Part shown: positions 8,273 to 16,746 of the stretch, one piece after another
Layout of the letters: each line of letters begins with the position of its first letter
How positions within the stretch are numbered: the first letter of the stretch is position 1
Origin: an uncultured Desulfuromonas sp.
Lineage (GTDB): Bacteria > Desulfobacterota > Desulfuromonadia > Desulfuromonadales > Desulfuromonadaceae
DNA length: 64,000 nucleotides
Direction of reading: 5' to 3'
Assembly: GCF_963666745.1 (NCBI RefSeq)
Contig: NZ_OY762961.1
Location: 3,593,274-3,657,273 of the forward strand
Program-made: the position numbers and the translations under genes
The notes under the pieces: model-generated
Told to the model about the DNA's origin: nothing
What the model saw: the letters and a program-made list of their open reading frames with translations, nothing else
The model's database searches: none

Positions 8273-8944
8273 TTGAAAACAATTCTGATCCCCCTGATGA
8301 TTTTGCTGCTGATGCTGGCTGGATGCAGTGAAGAAAAAACCGCTAAGGCACCGGAACAACCGGCTCATGAAACAGCCGCAACCACCGCAACTCAGACAGT
8401 TAAGGAAACGGTTGATCACGCGGTGGATACGGTCAAAGAAAAAGCTGAGCAAGTCGTTGATGCTGGTAAGCAAGTCGCGAGTGAGGCGGTCGAGACAGTA
8501 GAAACGGCAGCGAAAGAGGTTGCCTCTGATGTCACGCAGGTGGCTGAAACCGCCGGAGAGAAAGTCAGCGCTGTCACTGATGCCGCGACTGAAAAAGGCA
8601 GCGCGATGCTGTCGGAAGTTACTGAAACCGCACATGAGGCTGTCAGCGGAACACACGAGAGTGCGCAAACAGCTGTTGAAGGCGTGACCGAGCAGGCGGC
8701 GGAGAAGGTTGAAGAAACGACTGCGGCGATCACACCTCCGGAAACGGTCGTGATTGAGAATAACTACGGCAACGTGACGTTGCCTCACGCATTTCATGGC
8801 AAAACATTCGGTTGCCCGACCTGTCATGGTGATAACACACCGGGACCGTTTGAACTGGGTAAAGCAACCGCCCATGTTTTGTGCAAGGATTGTCATAAAG
8901 AGAAAAACGGACCGACGAAATGTGGCGGCTGCCATAAAAAATAA
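8273..8944 (+). CDS. Lipoprotein with LEA-like stalk and triheme c-type cytochrome domain
   Basis: 223 aa from TTG 8273, chosen because GGAGG (8263-8267) lies 5 bases before it and the product then begins with a clean lipoprotein signal (LLMLAGC, lipid Cys18). Residues ~25-155 are a low-complexity Ala/Val/Glu/Lys/Thr segment of repeating 11-residue-like units (VKEKAEQVV, AGEKVSAV, TEQAAEKVEE), resembling LEA/apolipoprotein amphipathic helices. The C-terminal ~70 residues carry three heme motifs, CPTCH (181-185), CKDCH (204-208) and CGGCH (217-221), with extra His residues before them (LPHAFHGK), as in class III c7/c3 cytochromes. It is probably a membrane-anchored electron carrier on a helical stalk in the periplasm or at the outer membrane. 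An in-frame ATG at 8261 is an alternative start. Confidence 0.82.
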   Translation: MKTILIPLMILLLMLAGCSEEKTAKAPEQPAHETAATTATQTVKETVDHAVDTVKEKAEQVVDAGKQVASEAVETVETAAKEVASDVTQVAETAGEKVSAVTDAATEKGSAMLSEVTETAHEAVSGTHESAQTAVEGVTEQAAEKVEETTAAITPPETVVIENNYGNVTLPHAFHGKTFGCPTCHGDNTPGPFELGKATAHVLCKDCHKEKNGPTKCGGCHKK

Positions 8945-8969
8945 GTTTCAGATCATCCACGATGTACAC

Positions 8970-9001
8970 GAAGCGCCCCGTTTCTCGGGGCGCTTTTTTT
9001 A
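8970..9001 (+). terminator. Rho-independent terminator of the cytochrome gene
   Basis: AAGCGCCCCG (8971-8980) pairs with CGGGGCGCTT (8986-8995) and is followed by a T-run to 9000. Confidence 0.92.
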
Positions 9002-9030
9002 TGAAATCCAGGCTCAAATTTTTTAGATGA

Positions 9031-9114
9031 TGTATACGTTTGACGTTTGAAAAAACTGCTGATACGGTGAAGTAAGTACCCGTATTGTATACGGTTTTTT
9101 ATTGTGTATACGTT
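9031..9114 (+). promoter_or_regulatory. Three TGTATACG repeats upstream of nfnA
   Basis: TGTATACGTT occurs at 9031-9040 and 9105-9114, and TGTATACGGT at 9086-9095. The core GTATAC is palindromic, and the middle copy is part of an inverted repeat (CCGTAT, TGT, ATACGG). This is the whole space between the preceding terminator and the nfnA start, so it is the promoter region. The cognate regulator is unknown. Confidence 0.45.
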
Positions 9115-9125
9115 TTGGAGAGAGT

Positions 9126-9965
9126 ATGTTTGAGCTGGTTGAAAACGCAATATTGGCTCCCGGTTTACATCGGCTGACGGTGGTGGCTCCACGCATTGCA
9201 GCAGCGCGTCAACCGGGGCAGTTTGTCATGGTGCGCCGTGATGTTGGTGAGGAGCGGATTCCTCTTACCATTGGAGCGGCCGATAGCGATAACGGCACCA
9301 TTACGTTGTTTGTTCAGGCCACTGGCGCGGCGACGCGGCGCATCGTTGACACACCTGTTGGTGGAGTGCTGCGCGATGTGGCTGGTCCTCTGGGACAAGC
9401 GACGGAGATAGAACACTGGGGACGTGTTGCCTGTATTGGTGGTGGCGTTGGCACAGCAGTGCTCTATCCGCTGGTGCGCGCCCTGCATGAGGCCGGCAAT
9501 GCCGTGACCTCGATTATCGGTGGTCGCTCAGCCGACTATGTGATTCTTGAAGAAGAACTGGCTCAGTTCAGTGACGCTGTACAGGTGACGACTGACGATG
9601 GCAGCCGTGGCAGCCAGGGCTTTGTCACTCAGGCGCTGGAAACCTTGATTGCCGACGAATCCCAGCGTCCCCAGGCGGTGTTTGCCGTTGGTCCGTTGCC
9701 GATGATGCGCGCTGTCGCCGAAGTGACCCGTCCCTGGCAGATCAAAACAGTGGTCAGTCTCAACCCGATCATGATCGACGGCACCGGCATGTGCGGTGGC
9801 TGCCGGGTGACCATTGGGGACGAAGTGCGTTTTGCCTGTGTGGACGGTCCTGAGTTTGATGCGCATCAGGTGGATTTTGCCGGGCTGATGGATCGCCTGA
9901 CCATGTACCGTGATCATGAATCCTGCCATTTGGATGCCGCCATGGCTCAGGGAGGTGCCGCATGA
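9126..9965 (+). CDS. nfnA: NfnA-type FAD/NAD-binding, 2Fe-2S subunit (PyrK/SudB-like)
   Basis: 279 aa. It has an N-terminal FAD-binding beta-barrel (PGQFVMVRRDVGEERIPLTI), an NAD-binding region (IGGGVGTAVLYPLVRAL) and a C-terminal 2Fe-2S cysteine cluster (GTGMCGGCRV, then FACVDGPEF). This is the layout of the small subunit of NADH-dependent ferredoxin:NADP oxidoreductase or sulfide dehydrogenase, and of dihydroorotate dehydrogenase PyrK. The adjacent gltA-like large subunit (4-base overlap) points to NfnAB or SudAB. In anaerobes NfnAB balances NADH, NADPH and reduced ferredoxin by flavin-based electron bifurcation. The start follows GGAGAGAGT. Confidence 0.9.
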   Translation: MFELVENAILAPGLHRLTVVAPRIAAARQPGQFVMVRRDVGEERIPLTIGAADSDNGTITLFVQATGAATRRIVDTPVGGVLRDVAGPLGQATEIEHWGRVACIGGGVGTAVLYPLVRALHEAGNAVTSIIGGRSADYVILEEELAQFSDAVQVTTDDGSRGSQGFVTQALETLIADESQRPQAVFAVGPLPMMRAVAEVTRPWQIKTVVSLNPIMIDGTGMCGGCRVTIGDEVRFACVDGPEFDAHQVDFAGLMDRLTMYRDHESCHLDAAMAQGGAA

Positions 9966-11374
9966 CCGGAGCGATGACACCCAAACAGCGTCTGGCCATC
10001 CAACGCGTGATCATGCCGGAGCAGGATGCCGGTGAACGCAGCGCTAATTTTTCTGAAGTCAATCTTGGTCTGAATCATGAGCAGGCGGTAGCCGAAGCAC
10101 AACGCTGTCTGCAATGTAAAAGCCGGGTCTGTGTTGACGGTTGCCCGGTACAGGTGGGGATTCCCGAATTTATTGCCGCCGTTGCTGCTGATGATTTGCC
10201 GTCTGCAGCGCGTATTTTGCAGCAGGATAATGCTCTGCCTGCCGTTTGTGGCCGGGTCTGCCCGCAGGAAAATCAATGTGAAGCGCGTTGTGTGCGTGGC
10301 GTCAAAGGCGAAGCTGTGGCCATCGGCTATCTGGAGCGTTTTGTCGCAGACTGGGCCATGGCACACGCGGAGTTGCTGGCAGATGTCACCCCAGCGGCTG
10401 CCAGTGGCAAGAAGGTTGCCGTGGTGGGTAGCGGCCCCTGTGGACTATCCGCAGCCGGTGATCTGATTCGTCAGGGCCATCAAGTAACCATCTTCGAAGC
10501 GTTGCATGATACGGGTGGCGTGTTGCGTTACGGGATTCCTGAATTCCGTTTGCCGAAAACCATTGTCGATGAAGAGGTCGCCCGACTCGAAGCCCTGGGG
10601 GTTGAGATTCAGTGCAATGTCGTGGTCGGAAAAACCCTGACTATTGATCAACTCAAAGAAGATTTTGATGCCGTTTTGATCAGCAACGGTGCCGGATTGC
10701 CGATGATGATGAATATCCCCGGTGAACACCTCAAAGGGGTGTATGCGGCGAACGAATATCTGACTCGCGTGAACCTGATGGGCGCCGGTCGTCTGGCGGA
10801 CAGTCCGACACCGATCCTGCAGGGCAAGCGGGTGGCGGTGGTCGGTGCCGGAAACACGGCCATGGATTGCGTCCGCACGGCGCGTCGCCTGGGGGCCGAG
10901 CAGGCCATGATCGTTTATCGGCGCAGCGAGGCGCAGATGCCCGCCCGGCGTGAAGAGGTGCACCACGCTAAGGCCGAAGGGGTTGAGTTTGTCATGCTCA
11001 GCTCACCGCTGGAGATTCTCGGTGATGAAAAAGGCTGGGCGACGGCATTACGCTGCCAGAAAATGCGCCTTGGTGAGCCGGATGCCTCCGGACGTCAGCG
11101 CCCGGAACCGATTGACGGCGAAACCGTCGATCTGGCAGTCGATGTGGTGGTCAATGCCCTGGGAACCCGACCGAATCCCCTGTTGACGGCAACCGCCCCT
11201 CATCTGGAGCTGCAACCGTCCGGTCAAATCCGCATTGACGACGACGGCCAGACCAACCTGCCGGGCATCTATGCTGGCGGAGATATTACCCGCGGCGGGT
11301 CCACGGTGATCCTGGCCATGGGCGATGGCAAGCGGGCGGCGGCCCGGATTCATCAGACGCTCAGTGGTGGCTGA
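9962..11374 (+). CDS. nfnB: NfnB / glutamate synthase small-subunit-like flavoprotein
   Basis: 470 aa, overlapping nfnA by ATGA. The N-terminus has two 4Fe-4S cysteine groups (RCLQCKSRVCVDGCPV and GRVCPQENQCEARC), followed by a Rossmann FAD motif (VVGSGPCGLSAAGDL), an NADPH-binding motif (VVGAGNTAMDCVRTARRLG) and a final FAD contact (GIYAGGDITRGGSTVI). This matches homotetrameric GltA, SudA and NfnB. A glutamate synthase role would need a large GltB-type subunit, which is not here, so an NfnAB or sulfide dehydrogenase role is favoured. Confidence 0.92.
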   Translation: MTGAMTPKQRLAIQRVIMPEQDAGERSANFSEVNLGLNHEQAVAEAQRCLQCKSRVCVDGCPVQVGIPEFIAAVAADDLPSAARILQQDNALPAVCGRVCPQENQCEARCVRGVKGEAVAIGYLERFVADWAMAHAELLADVTPAAASGKKVAVVGSGPCGLSAAGDLIRQGHQVTIFEALHDTGGVLRYGIPEFRLPKTIVDEEVARLEALGVEIQCNVVVGKTLTIDQLKEDFDAVLISNGAGLPMMMNIPGEHLKGVYAANEYLTRVNLMGAGRLADSPTPILQGKRVAVVGAGNTAMDCVRTARRLGAEQAMIVYRRSEAQMPARREEVHHAKAEGVEFVMLSSPLEILGDEKGWATALRCQKMRLGEPDASGRQRPEPIDGETVDLAVDVVVNALGTRPNPLLTATAPHLELQPSGQIRIDDDGQTNLPGIYAGGDITRGGSTVILAMGDGKRAAARIHQTLSGG

Positions 11375-11433
11375 CGACCCTTCCTGGTGGCAGAGAAGGC
11401 GTAGAAAACACCAACTTGAACACAGGATGAATC

Positions 11434-12015
11434 ATGAAACGGATTGAGATTATCAAAGCGGATATTACTCAGCTCAAGGTCGATGCGATTGTCAATACTG
11501 CGACGACGAAGTTGTTGGGGAGTGGTGGCGTTGATGGCGCCATCCATGATGCGGCTGGGCCGGAACTGATGGAAGAGTGTCGCCGTTTGAAAGGCTGTCT
11601 GGTCGGCACGGCAAAAATGACGTCAGGTTACAATCTTCCTGCCCGTTATGTCATTCACACCGTTGGCCCGCAATGGGATGACGGTCAGGGCAATGAACAG
11701 GCCCTGCTGGCGTCCTGTTACCGCGCCTGTTTCAGCTTGGCACGTGAACATGGTTTGAAGAGTCTGGCTTTCCCGGCGATCAGTTGCGGCAGCTACCAGT
11801 TTCCCGTACCGACAGCCTGCGAGATTGCCATGGATGTCGTCGTGCAATGTCTGCGAGGGAATGATCAGATCGAGCGAGTCTATTTTGTCTGCTATCGCGA
11901 TGCCGTGGAACGCACTTTGAAGCAACTGCTGGCTGAAAAAATGATGCCTTTGGTTGACAGCTTAGCGCATCAACCGGGCTTCACCAGCCAACCCGTGTGC
12001 AATATTACACTCTAA
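11434..12015 (+). CDS. Macrodomain protein, catalytic Asn replaced
   Basis: 193 aa macrodomain of the YmdB/MacroD type, which binds ADP-ribose and in active members hydrolyses O-acetyl-ADP-ribose or mono-ADP-ribosyl groups. It is clearly paralogous to the protein at 13610. The conserved NAAN motif (residues 21-24) reads NTAT here, so the second Asn, catalytic in MacroD enzymes, is Thr24. Asp34 and His38 of GGVDGAIH remain. The C-terminus is extended by about 20 residues relative to the paralogue's alignable part. It may be a binding-only reader or have altered activity. A dispersed repeat begins right after the stop codon. Confidence 0.9.
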   Translation: MKRIEIIKADITQLKVDAIVNTATTKLLGSGGVDGAIHDAAGPELMEECRRLKGCLVGTAKMTSGYNLPARYVIHTVGPQWDDGQGNEQALLASCYRACFSLAREHGLKSLAFPAISCGSYQFPVPTACEIAMDVVVQCLRGNDQIERVYFVCYRDAVERTLKQLLAEKMMPLVDSLAHQPGFTSQPVCNITL

Positions 12016-12222
12016 GAGAGGGTGGGCACCGTCCCACCCGTTTTACTGGTGCCACGGAAGAGATAAAACAAGACGTAAGATGGTTATCAACGTTTTACGC
12101 AGAAGATGATGAGTTGCACAATTTGTCGAGCTAAAGGGAAGCAAGCCGAATCCGTACCATGTGGCGGAAACAGACTCATTGTCGGTTGCCGGGACGAAAC
12201 CCGGCGACTTTGACTTTGATCT
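12016..12222 (+). repeat. Dispersed structured repeat, copy A (internally deleted)
   Basis: This copy shares long blocks with copies at 48779 and 61544: a GGGTGGG/CCCACCC hairpin (12020-12039), the block TTATCAACGTTTTACGC (about 12084-12100), a TTGCACAATTTGTCGAGC block, CCGAATCCGT, and a GCCGGG/CCCGGC hairpin (12188-12205) followed by GACTTTGACTTTGATC. It lacks about 80 bp present in the other copies, including the second hairpin. The remaining bases to 12329 hold nothing recognisable. Confidence 0.85.
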
Positions 12223-12329
12223 CGCTCTTTCAGTGGTTCAGATTTCGGGACAGATCGCGCTGAAGTTCACTCTGTTCGGTGCTGCTGAACGGGAGGGCTG
12301 GGATGCTAAGTCGCTGCGGATGATCTCTT

Positions 12330-13481
12330 TTAAGGACGTTTCCTTAACCACTGCTCCAAACGATCCGTGGCCTCTTTAAGCCGCTCCATACTGTTAGCAT
12401 AAGAGAAACGCAGGAATCCTTCACCACCACTCCCGAAATCAATGCCGGGCGTGACCGCCACACCGGTTTCATTAAGAATCTCCCGCGCCAGCGCCATGGA
12501 ATCGTGGCTGAGATGACGGGCATCGGCAAACACGTAAAAGGCCGCCACCGGCTCACTGTGGATGATGAACCCCAACTCCTTGAGCCGTGCAACAAGATAA
12601 CGGCGACGTTCGTCGTAGGCTTGGCGCATCCGCTCCACATCATCATGACAATCTCGCAGAGCGACAATCCCGGCGTGTTGAATGAAGCTGCCGGCACAGA
12701 TCAGAAAATTCTGGTGCAGACTCTGCAACACCCGCACGGCCTCTTTCGGCGCAATGAGGTAGCCGAGGCGCCAGCCGGTCATGGCGTAGGTTTTGGAAAA
12801 ACCGCCAAGGACAAAAGCCTGATCGGTGAATTCGAGAATGCTGCGTTCTTCCCCCTGATAGGTCAGGCCATGATAGATTTCGTCGGAGATGATTGGCACC
12901 GGCAGAGAGGCCAGCTGTTTCAGCCTGTCTGCCGATAATAGGGAACCAGCCGGGTTGGACGGCGAGTTGATCAACAGCCCACGGCTGCGAGAAGACAGCA
13001 CGTTGCGGACATCCTGCGGATCGGGTTGAAAACCCTGGGCGGCACGGGTGGAAATCTCCACTGGAACACCGCCGTTAAAACGGATAAAATTGGCGTAGCA
13101 GGCGTAGCCGGGATTAGTCAGGATCAGTTCGTCACCTGGATCGAGCAGGGCGGCGAACAGCAACAGCATCAGTGGGCTGGTGCCCGACGAGACAATGACC
13201 TGCTGCGGATCAATTGTGACCTGATAACGCCGTTGATAATGACGGCAGATCTCTTCACGTAATTGCAGCAATCCCAATGAATGGGTATAGGCGGTGTGAC
13301 CGTCGGCAATGGCCTGTTGCGCGGCCGCGACGATTTTTTGCGGCGTGGCAAAATCCGGTTCGCCGAGGCACAGATAAATAATATCGTGCCCTTCGGCTTC
13401 AAGAACTTTCGCCTGTTCCATCACCTCCATGGCGAGAAAGGGGGTGACCTGTTTGGCGCGTTGTGAAAGATGCAGAGTCAT
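12330..13481 (-). CDS. Class I/II PLP-dependent aminotransferase (aspartate aminotransferase-like)
   Basis: 383 aa from the ATG giving MTLHLSQRAKQVTPF; longer in-frame starts have no better ribosome site. Fold-type I aminotransferase motifs are visible: YLCLGEPDFATP, SSGTSPLMLLLFAALLDPGDEL, NSPSNPAG, ISDEIYHGL and the PLP-lysine motif GGFSKTYAMTGWRLGYLI. The C-terminal Arg for the substrate carboxylate lies in FLRFSYANSMERL. Substrate is unassigned; it could be aspartate, alanine, aromatic or branched amino acids. It lies reversed between two macrodomain paralogues. Confidence 0.92.
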   Translation of the reverse strand: MTLHLSQRAKQVTPFLAMEVMEQAKVLEAEGHDIIYLCLGEPDFATPQKIVAAAQQAIADGHTAYTHSLGLLQLREEICRHYQRRYQVTIDPQQVIVSSGTSPLMLLLFAALLDPGDELILTNPGYACYANFIRFNGGVPVEISTRAAQGFQPDPQDVRNVLSSRSRGLLINSPSNPAGSLLSADRLKQLASLPVPIISDEIYHGLTYQGEERSILEFTDQAFVLGGFSKTYAMTGWRLGYLIAPKEAVRVLQSLHQNFLICAGSFIQHAGIVALRDCHDDVERMRQAYDERRRYLVARLKELGFIIHSEPVAAFYVFADARHLSHDSMALAREILNETGVAVTPGIDFGSGGEGFLRFSYANSMERLKEATDRLEQWLRKRP

Positions 13482-13609
13482 GGGTTTTCCGTGGCTTTGG
13501 GAGCTGAATGGTCTCTGGACAATATGCGCCAAACCGTTATATTTGACAAGGGGACGCTGCCTGTGTCCGCTCGCTGATTGAACTCTTTTTTCTCCTGCTG
13601 GAGACTGTT

Positions 13610-14155
13610 ATGAAACAAATTGAAATTTTTCGAGGGGATATTACCCAGCTGCAGGTTGACGCTATTGTCAATGCTGCCAATACCTCACTACTCGGCGGTA
13701 GCGGCGTGGACGGGGCTATCCATCGCGCAGCCGGACCGCAACTGTTGGAGGAGTGCCGCACGCTTGGCGGCTGTCCCACTGGTGAGGCGAAAATGACACG
13801 TGGATATGACCTGCCTGCCCGCTATGTCATTCACACGGTCGGGCCAATCTGGAAAGGTGGACGGAACAATGAAGAAATGTTGCTCGCCGCCTGTTATCGG
13901 AATAGCCTGAGCCTGGCGATTTCCCATGGTTTGAGCACCATGGCTTTTCCTGCAATCAGTTGTGGCGTGTATCGTTTTCCCATTGATATTGCCTGTGAGA
14001 TTGCCGTGCGTGAAGTCTGTGCGGCTCTTGAGCCGAGTTCGGTGCTGACCCGGGTGATTTTTGCCTGTATCGATGAACCGGTCAGTCAGGCGTTACAAGC
14101 CAGTCTGACCCGGCGGCGTCATTCTCCCTGTGGCCAGGCCTTCCAGAATTCCTGA
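13610..14155 (+). CDS. Macrodomain protein (O-acetyl-ADP-ribose deacetylase type)
   Basis: 181 aa with an intact active site: Asn21/Asn24 in NAAN, Asp34 in GVDGAIH and His38. The later HTVGPIW and [12 protein letters not shown] stretches are typical of the YmdB/MacroD2 group, which removes acetyl from O-acetyl-ADP-ribose and can reverse mono-ADP-ribosylation. The start follows TCCTGCTGGAGA. It is the active-looking partner of the diverged paralogue at 11434. Its 3' end overlaps the convergent membrane protein gene by 37 bases. Confidence 0.93.
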   Translation: MKQIEIFRGDITQLQVDAIVNAANTSLLGGSGVDGAIHRAAGPQLLEECRTLGGCPTGEAKMTRGYDLPARYVIHTVGPIWKGGRNNEEMLLAACYRNSLSLAISHGLSTMAFPAISCGVYRFPIDIACEIAVREVCAALEPSSVLTRVIFACIDEPVSQALQASLTRRRHSPCGQAFQNS

Positions 14156-14583
14156 CTGCCATACAATAAGCCTACGGCCAGACTCATATCCAGCGTGGCC
14201 ACAGTAATCAAACCGAGATAGGAACCCTGTGCCCAGGCGGAAAACATGGCTCCGCTGGCGATCATGATGGCCAGCATCAGATAAAAAACGCCGCGGTAAC
14301 AGTGCCAGAATCGGGGAGCGCGGAGCTGGCTGATGCGGCGGCGGTTTTTTTGACAGGCGCGGCGGAAAATCCATTTCCCCTTCAGGATGCCAAGAAATAT
14401 TCCCGTAACCGGAGCCAGCCAATGATGCCACAACGCGGGGCACAACTCCTCTGCGGCGAGGACCAGTTCACCGCTTTTGGCAAACAGGGCGATACTGCCT
14501 CCGTACCAGATGATGGCAGCAAAGATGTTGAGATGTTGGTGGTGGATCATCATCAAGTGACCTGATATGGTAGAGATGTTCAT
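14119..14583 (-). CDS. Hypothetical small integral membrane protein
   Basis: 154 aa. Hydrophobic segments near residues 18-36 ([17 protein letters not shown]), 52-68, 94-114 ([20 protein letters not shown]) and 120-140 ([20 protein letters not shown]) suggest four membrane spans; a basic loop lies between the second and third. His-rich positions near the N-terminus (HLMMIHHQH) recall CopD/heme-binding small membrane proteins, but this is not a firm match. The gene overlaps the convergent macrodomain gene. A second start ten codons in is possible. Confidence 0.6.
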   Translation of the reverse strand: MNISTISGHLMMIHHQHLNIFAAIIWYGGSIALFAKSGELVLAAEELCPALWHHWLAPVTGIFLGILKGKWIFRRACQKNRRRISQLRAPRFWHCYRGVFYLMLAIMIASGAMFSAWAQGSYLGLITVATLDMSLAVGLLYGSQEFWKAWPQGE

Positions 14584-14655
14584 CGAAAAACCTTACTTTA
14601 ACCATTTCATCACGGCAAATCCAGCGTTGTGCTGCTCGCTGTGACAGGATTTTTT

Positions 14656-16080
14656 ATGCGACGAACAAAAATAGTCTGTACCGTAGGGCCGGCTTCGGCG
14701 GATGAGTCAACTCTGGAGAAGATGATCAGTAGCGGCATGAATGTGGCTCGACTCAATTTTTCCCATGGTGATCACGACTCCCACCGTGAACTGATTGCGC
14801 GGATTCGTGCGGTGTCCAAACGGCTCAATCAACCGGTGGCTATTTTGCAGGATTTGTGCGGACCGAAGATCCGTCTCGGACAGCTCCCTGAGCAGGGGGT
14901 GCGTCTGCACCAGGGGGATGCAGTCAGCCTGTGCTCCAGTGATGAGGCTGGGACGACAGACCTTCCCGTTGATTATCCACGTCTCCACGAAGATGTTCAG
15001 GTTGGGGATTCCATCATGATTGCTGATGGCCTGATGGAATTGCATGTTGATGAGATTTCTCCTCCCCAGGTCAAATGTACCGTGATCAGTGGCGGTGCGG
15101 CGTACAGTCGCAAGGGTGTTAACATGCCGAACAGCCATCTGAGCATTCCCGCGTTCACCGATAAAGATCGCGATGATTTGCGTTTCGGCTTGCAGCAAGA
15201 GGTCGATATTGTTGCCCTGTCGTTTGTACGCCGAGCTGAAGACCTTGCCGAAATCCGCAGCATGCTGGCAGAGGTCGAGAATGCACCGAAGCTGGTGGCT
15301 AAAATTGAAAAGCCCCAGGCCGTGGCGCACATCGAGGAGATCCTCGATGTGGTCGATGCCATCATGATCGCTCGTGGCGATCTGGGTGTTGAAGTGCCGC
15401 TGGAACAGGTGCCGGTATTGCAGAAACAGCTGATCCACAAGGCACGCCTTAAAGGAAAGGCGGTCATTACCGCGACCCAGATGCTGTCGAGTATGGTGAC
15501 CAATCCACGGCCGACACGGGCCGAATCCACGGATGTGGCCAATGCCATTTACGATGGCACCGATGCCTTGATGCTTTCGGACGAAACCGCTTCCGGTGAT
15601 TATCCGGTCGAAGCCACGCGGATGCTTGACCGCATTGCCCGTTTTACCGAACCACATCTGGACAGTGCCGTGGCATTGATTCAGGACGATGGCAACGATC
15701 CGCCCCAAGTGTCCTGGGCGGTTGGTCGGGCTGCCGTGACCCTGGCCGAAGACCTGCGTGCTTCGGCAATTGTTGCCTACACCCAGTCCGGTTTTACCGC
15801 GTCCTGCGTGTCGCGTTTTCGTCCGGATTGTCCGGTGATCGCGCTCACCACTAATGAACAGCGCTGTCGGCAGATGAATTTGTTGTGGGGGGTTATACCC
15901 GTGACGATTGAACCGTGTAAAGATACCGATGAGATGTTCGAAAAAGCGCGCGAAGAAGTGATGGCACGTCATCTTGTTGCGGCAACGCAGCGTATTGTCG
16001 TCACGGCGGGAACGCCGTTGTGGCAATCCGGGTCGACGAATCTGCTTAAAGTGATTGAATTACCCGACTCGGCAGCGTAA
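14656..16080 (+). CDS. pyk: Pyruvate kinase
   Basis: 474 aa from the ATG giving MRRTKIVCTVGPAS; an in-frame start 9 codons upstream adds a non-family sequence. It transfers phosphate from phosphoenolpyruvate to ADP, the last step of glycolysis. Visible motifs are NVARLNFSHG (K+/ATP site), LQDLCGPKIRLG, the substrate/metal stretch VAKIEKPQAV with DAIMIARGDLGVEVPLEQV, and the C-terminal regulatory domain from about 350. The size matches the usual 470-480 aa bacterial enzyme. Confidence 0.97.
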   Translation: MRRTKIVCTVGPASADESTLEKMISSGMNVARLNFSHGDHDSHRELIARIRAVSKRLNQPVAILQDLCGPKIRLGQLPEQGVRLHQGDAVSLCSSDEAGTTDLPVDYPRLHEDVQVGDSIMIADGLMELHVDEISPPQVKCTVISGGAAYSRKGVNMPNSHLSIPAFTDKDRDDLRFGLQQEVDIVALSFVRRAEDLAEIRSMLAEVENAPKLVAKIEKPQAVAHIEEILDVVDAIMIARGDLGVEVPLEQVPVLQKQLIHKARLKGKAVITATQMLSSMVTNPRPTRAESTDVANAIYDGTDALMLSDETASGDYPVEATRMLDRIARFTEPHLDSAVALIQDDGNDPPQVSWAVGRAAVTLAEDLRASAIVAYTQSGFTASCVSRFRPDCPVIALTTNEQRCRQMNLLWGVIPVTIEPCKDTDEMFEKAREEVMARHLVAATQRIVVTAGTPLWQSGSTNLLKVIELPDSAA

Positions 16081-16173
16081 AAAGGGCAAAAGGAATAACA
16101 CCTGAATCCGCAACCTGGGCGATCAGTCGACAAGGCTTTATGGAGCCAGGGTGCAGAGCAGTGAGGGAAGACT

Positions 16174-16740
16174 ATGGAACGACAGCGGCGGGAAGCTTTG
16201 GCTTTTTTGTTACAGGATGGCGATTTACGGGTCCGGCAGGCAGCAGCGGAAGCGATGGAACAGCTGGACCAGACCAGTCATTCGAGTCGCTTACTCGATT
16301 ATCTTGTTACAGGCACACGGCAACAGAAGGTTGCTGCTTTGTTCGGTCTGGAAGCGATTGACAGCGACGCTATCAGAACGGGTTTGTGTGCAGCACTCAA
16401 GGATGACGATGCAGATGTGCGGGCCGTGGCTGTTCAGGTGGTTGGTCGCAAGCGCTATCCCTCAGCGCTGAATGATCTGGTCAATTGTCTTCAGGATAAA
16501 CATCCGGCCGTCGCTGTGTATGCGGCCCAGGCTCTGGCCGGATATCGGGATGTTCGTCTGGTGCCCTATTTTGAAACCATTTACCGCCGTGGTGACGAAG
16601 AGATGCAATGTGCCTGTCTTCAGGCTCTGGGAGAGATGGGTTTTGCTGCCGCCGAAACCTGTCTGCTCGAGGCGGTGAAAAGTCCTCAGGCCGCGGTCCG
16701 TGCTGCTGCGGCCATTGCTTTGGGTAAAATCGTCGAATAA
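16174..16740 (+). CDS. HEAT-repeat protein
   Basis: 188 aa built from about five PBS-lyase-type HEAT repeats, each ~30 residues with DxDxxVRxxAAxAL patterns (QDGDLRVRQAAAEAMEQL, DDDADVRAVAVQVVG, KHPAVAVYAAQALAGY, KSPQAAVRAAAAIALGKI). Such solenoids are usually protein-binding scaffolds; no catalytic domain is present. It converges on the minus-strand pair at 16747-19643, whose upstream gene also has HEAT repeats, which suggests a functional link. Confidence 0.85.
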   Translation: MERQRREALAFLLQDGDLRVRQAAAEAMEQLDQTSHSSRLLDYLVTGTRQQKVAALFGLEAIDSDAIRTGLCAALKDDDADVRAVAVQVVGRKRYPSALNDLVNCLQDKHPAVAVYAAQALAGYRDVRLVPYFETIYRRGDEEMQCACLQALGEMGFAAAETCLLEAVKSPQAAVRAAAAIALGKIVE

Positions 16741-16746
16741 AGCCTC

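Noticed and set aside
12161-12379. 72-residue open frame on the plus strand
   Set aside because: It starts inside dispersed repeat copy A and runs antisense into the aminotransferase gene; no ribosome site.
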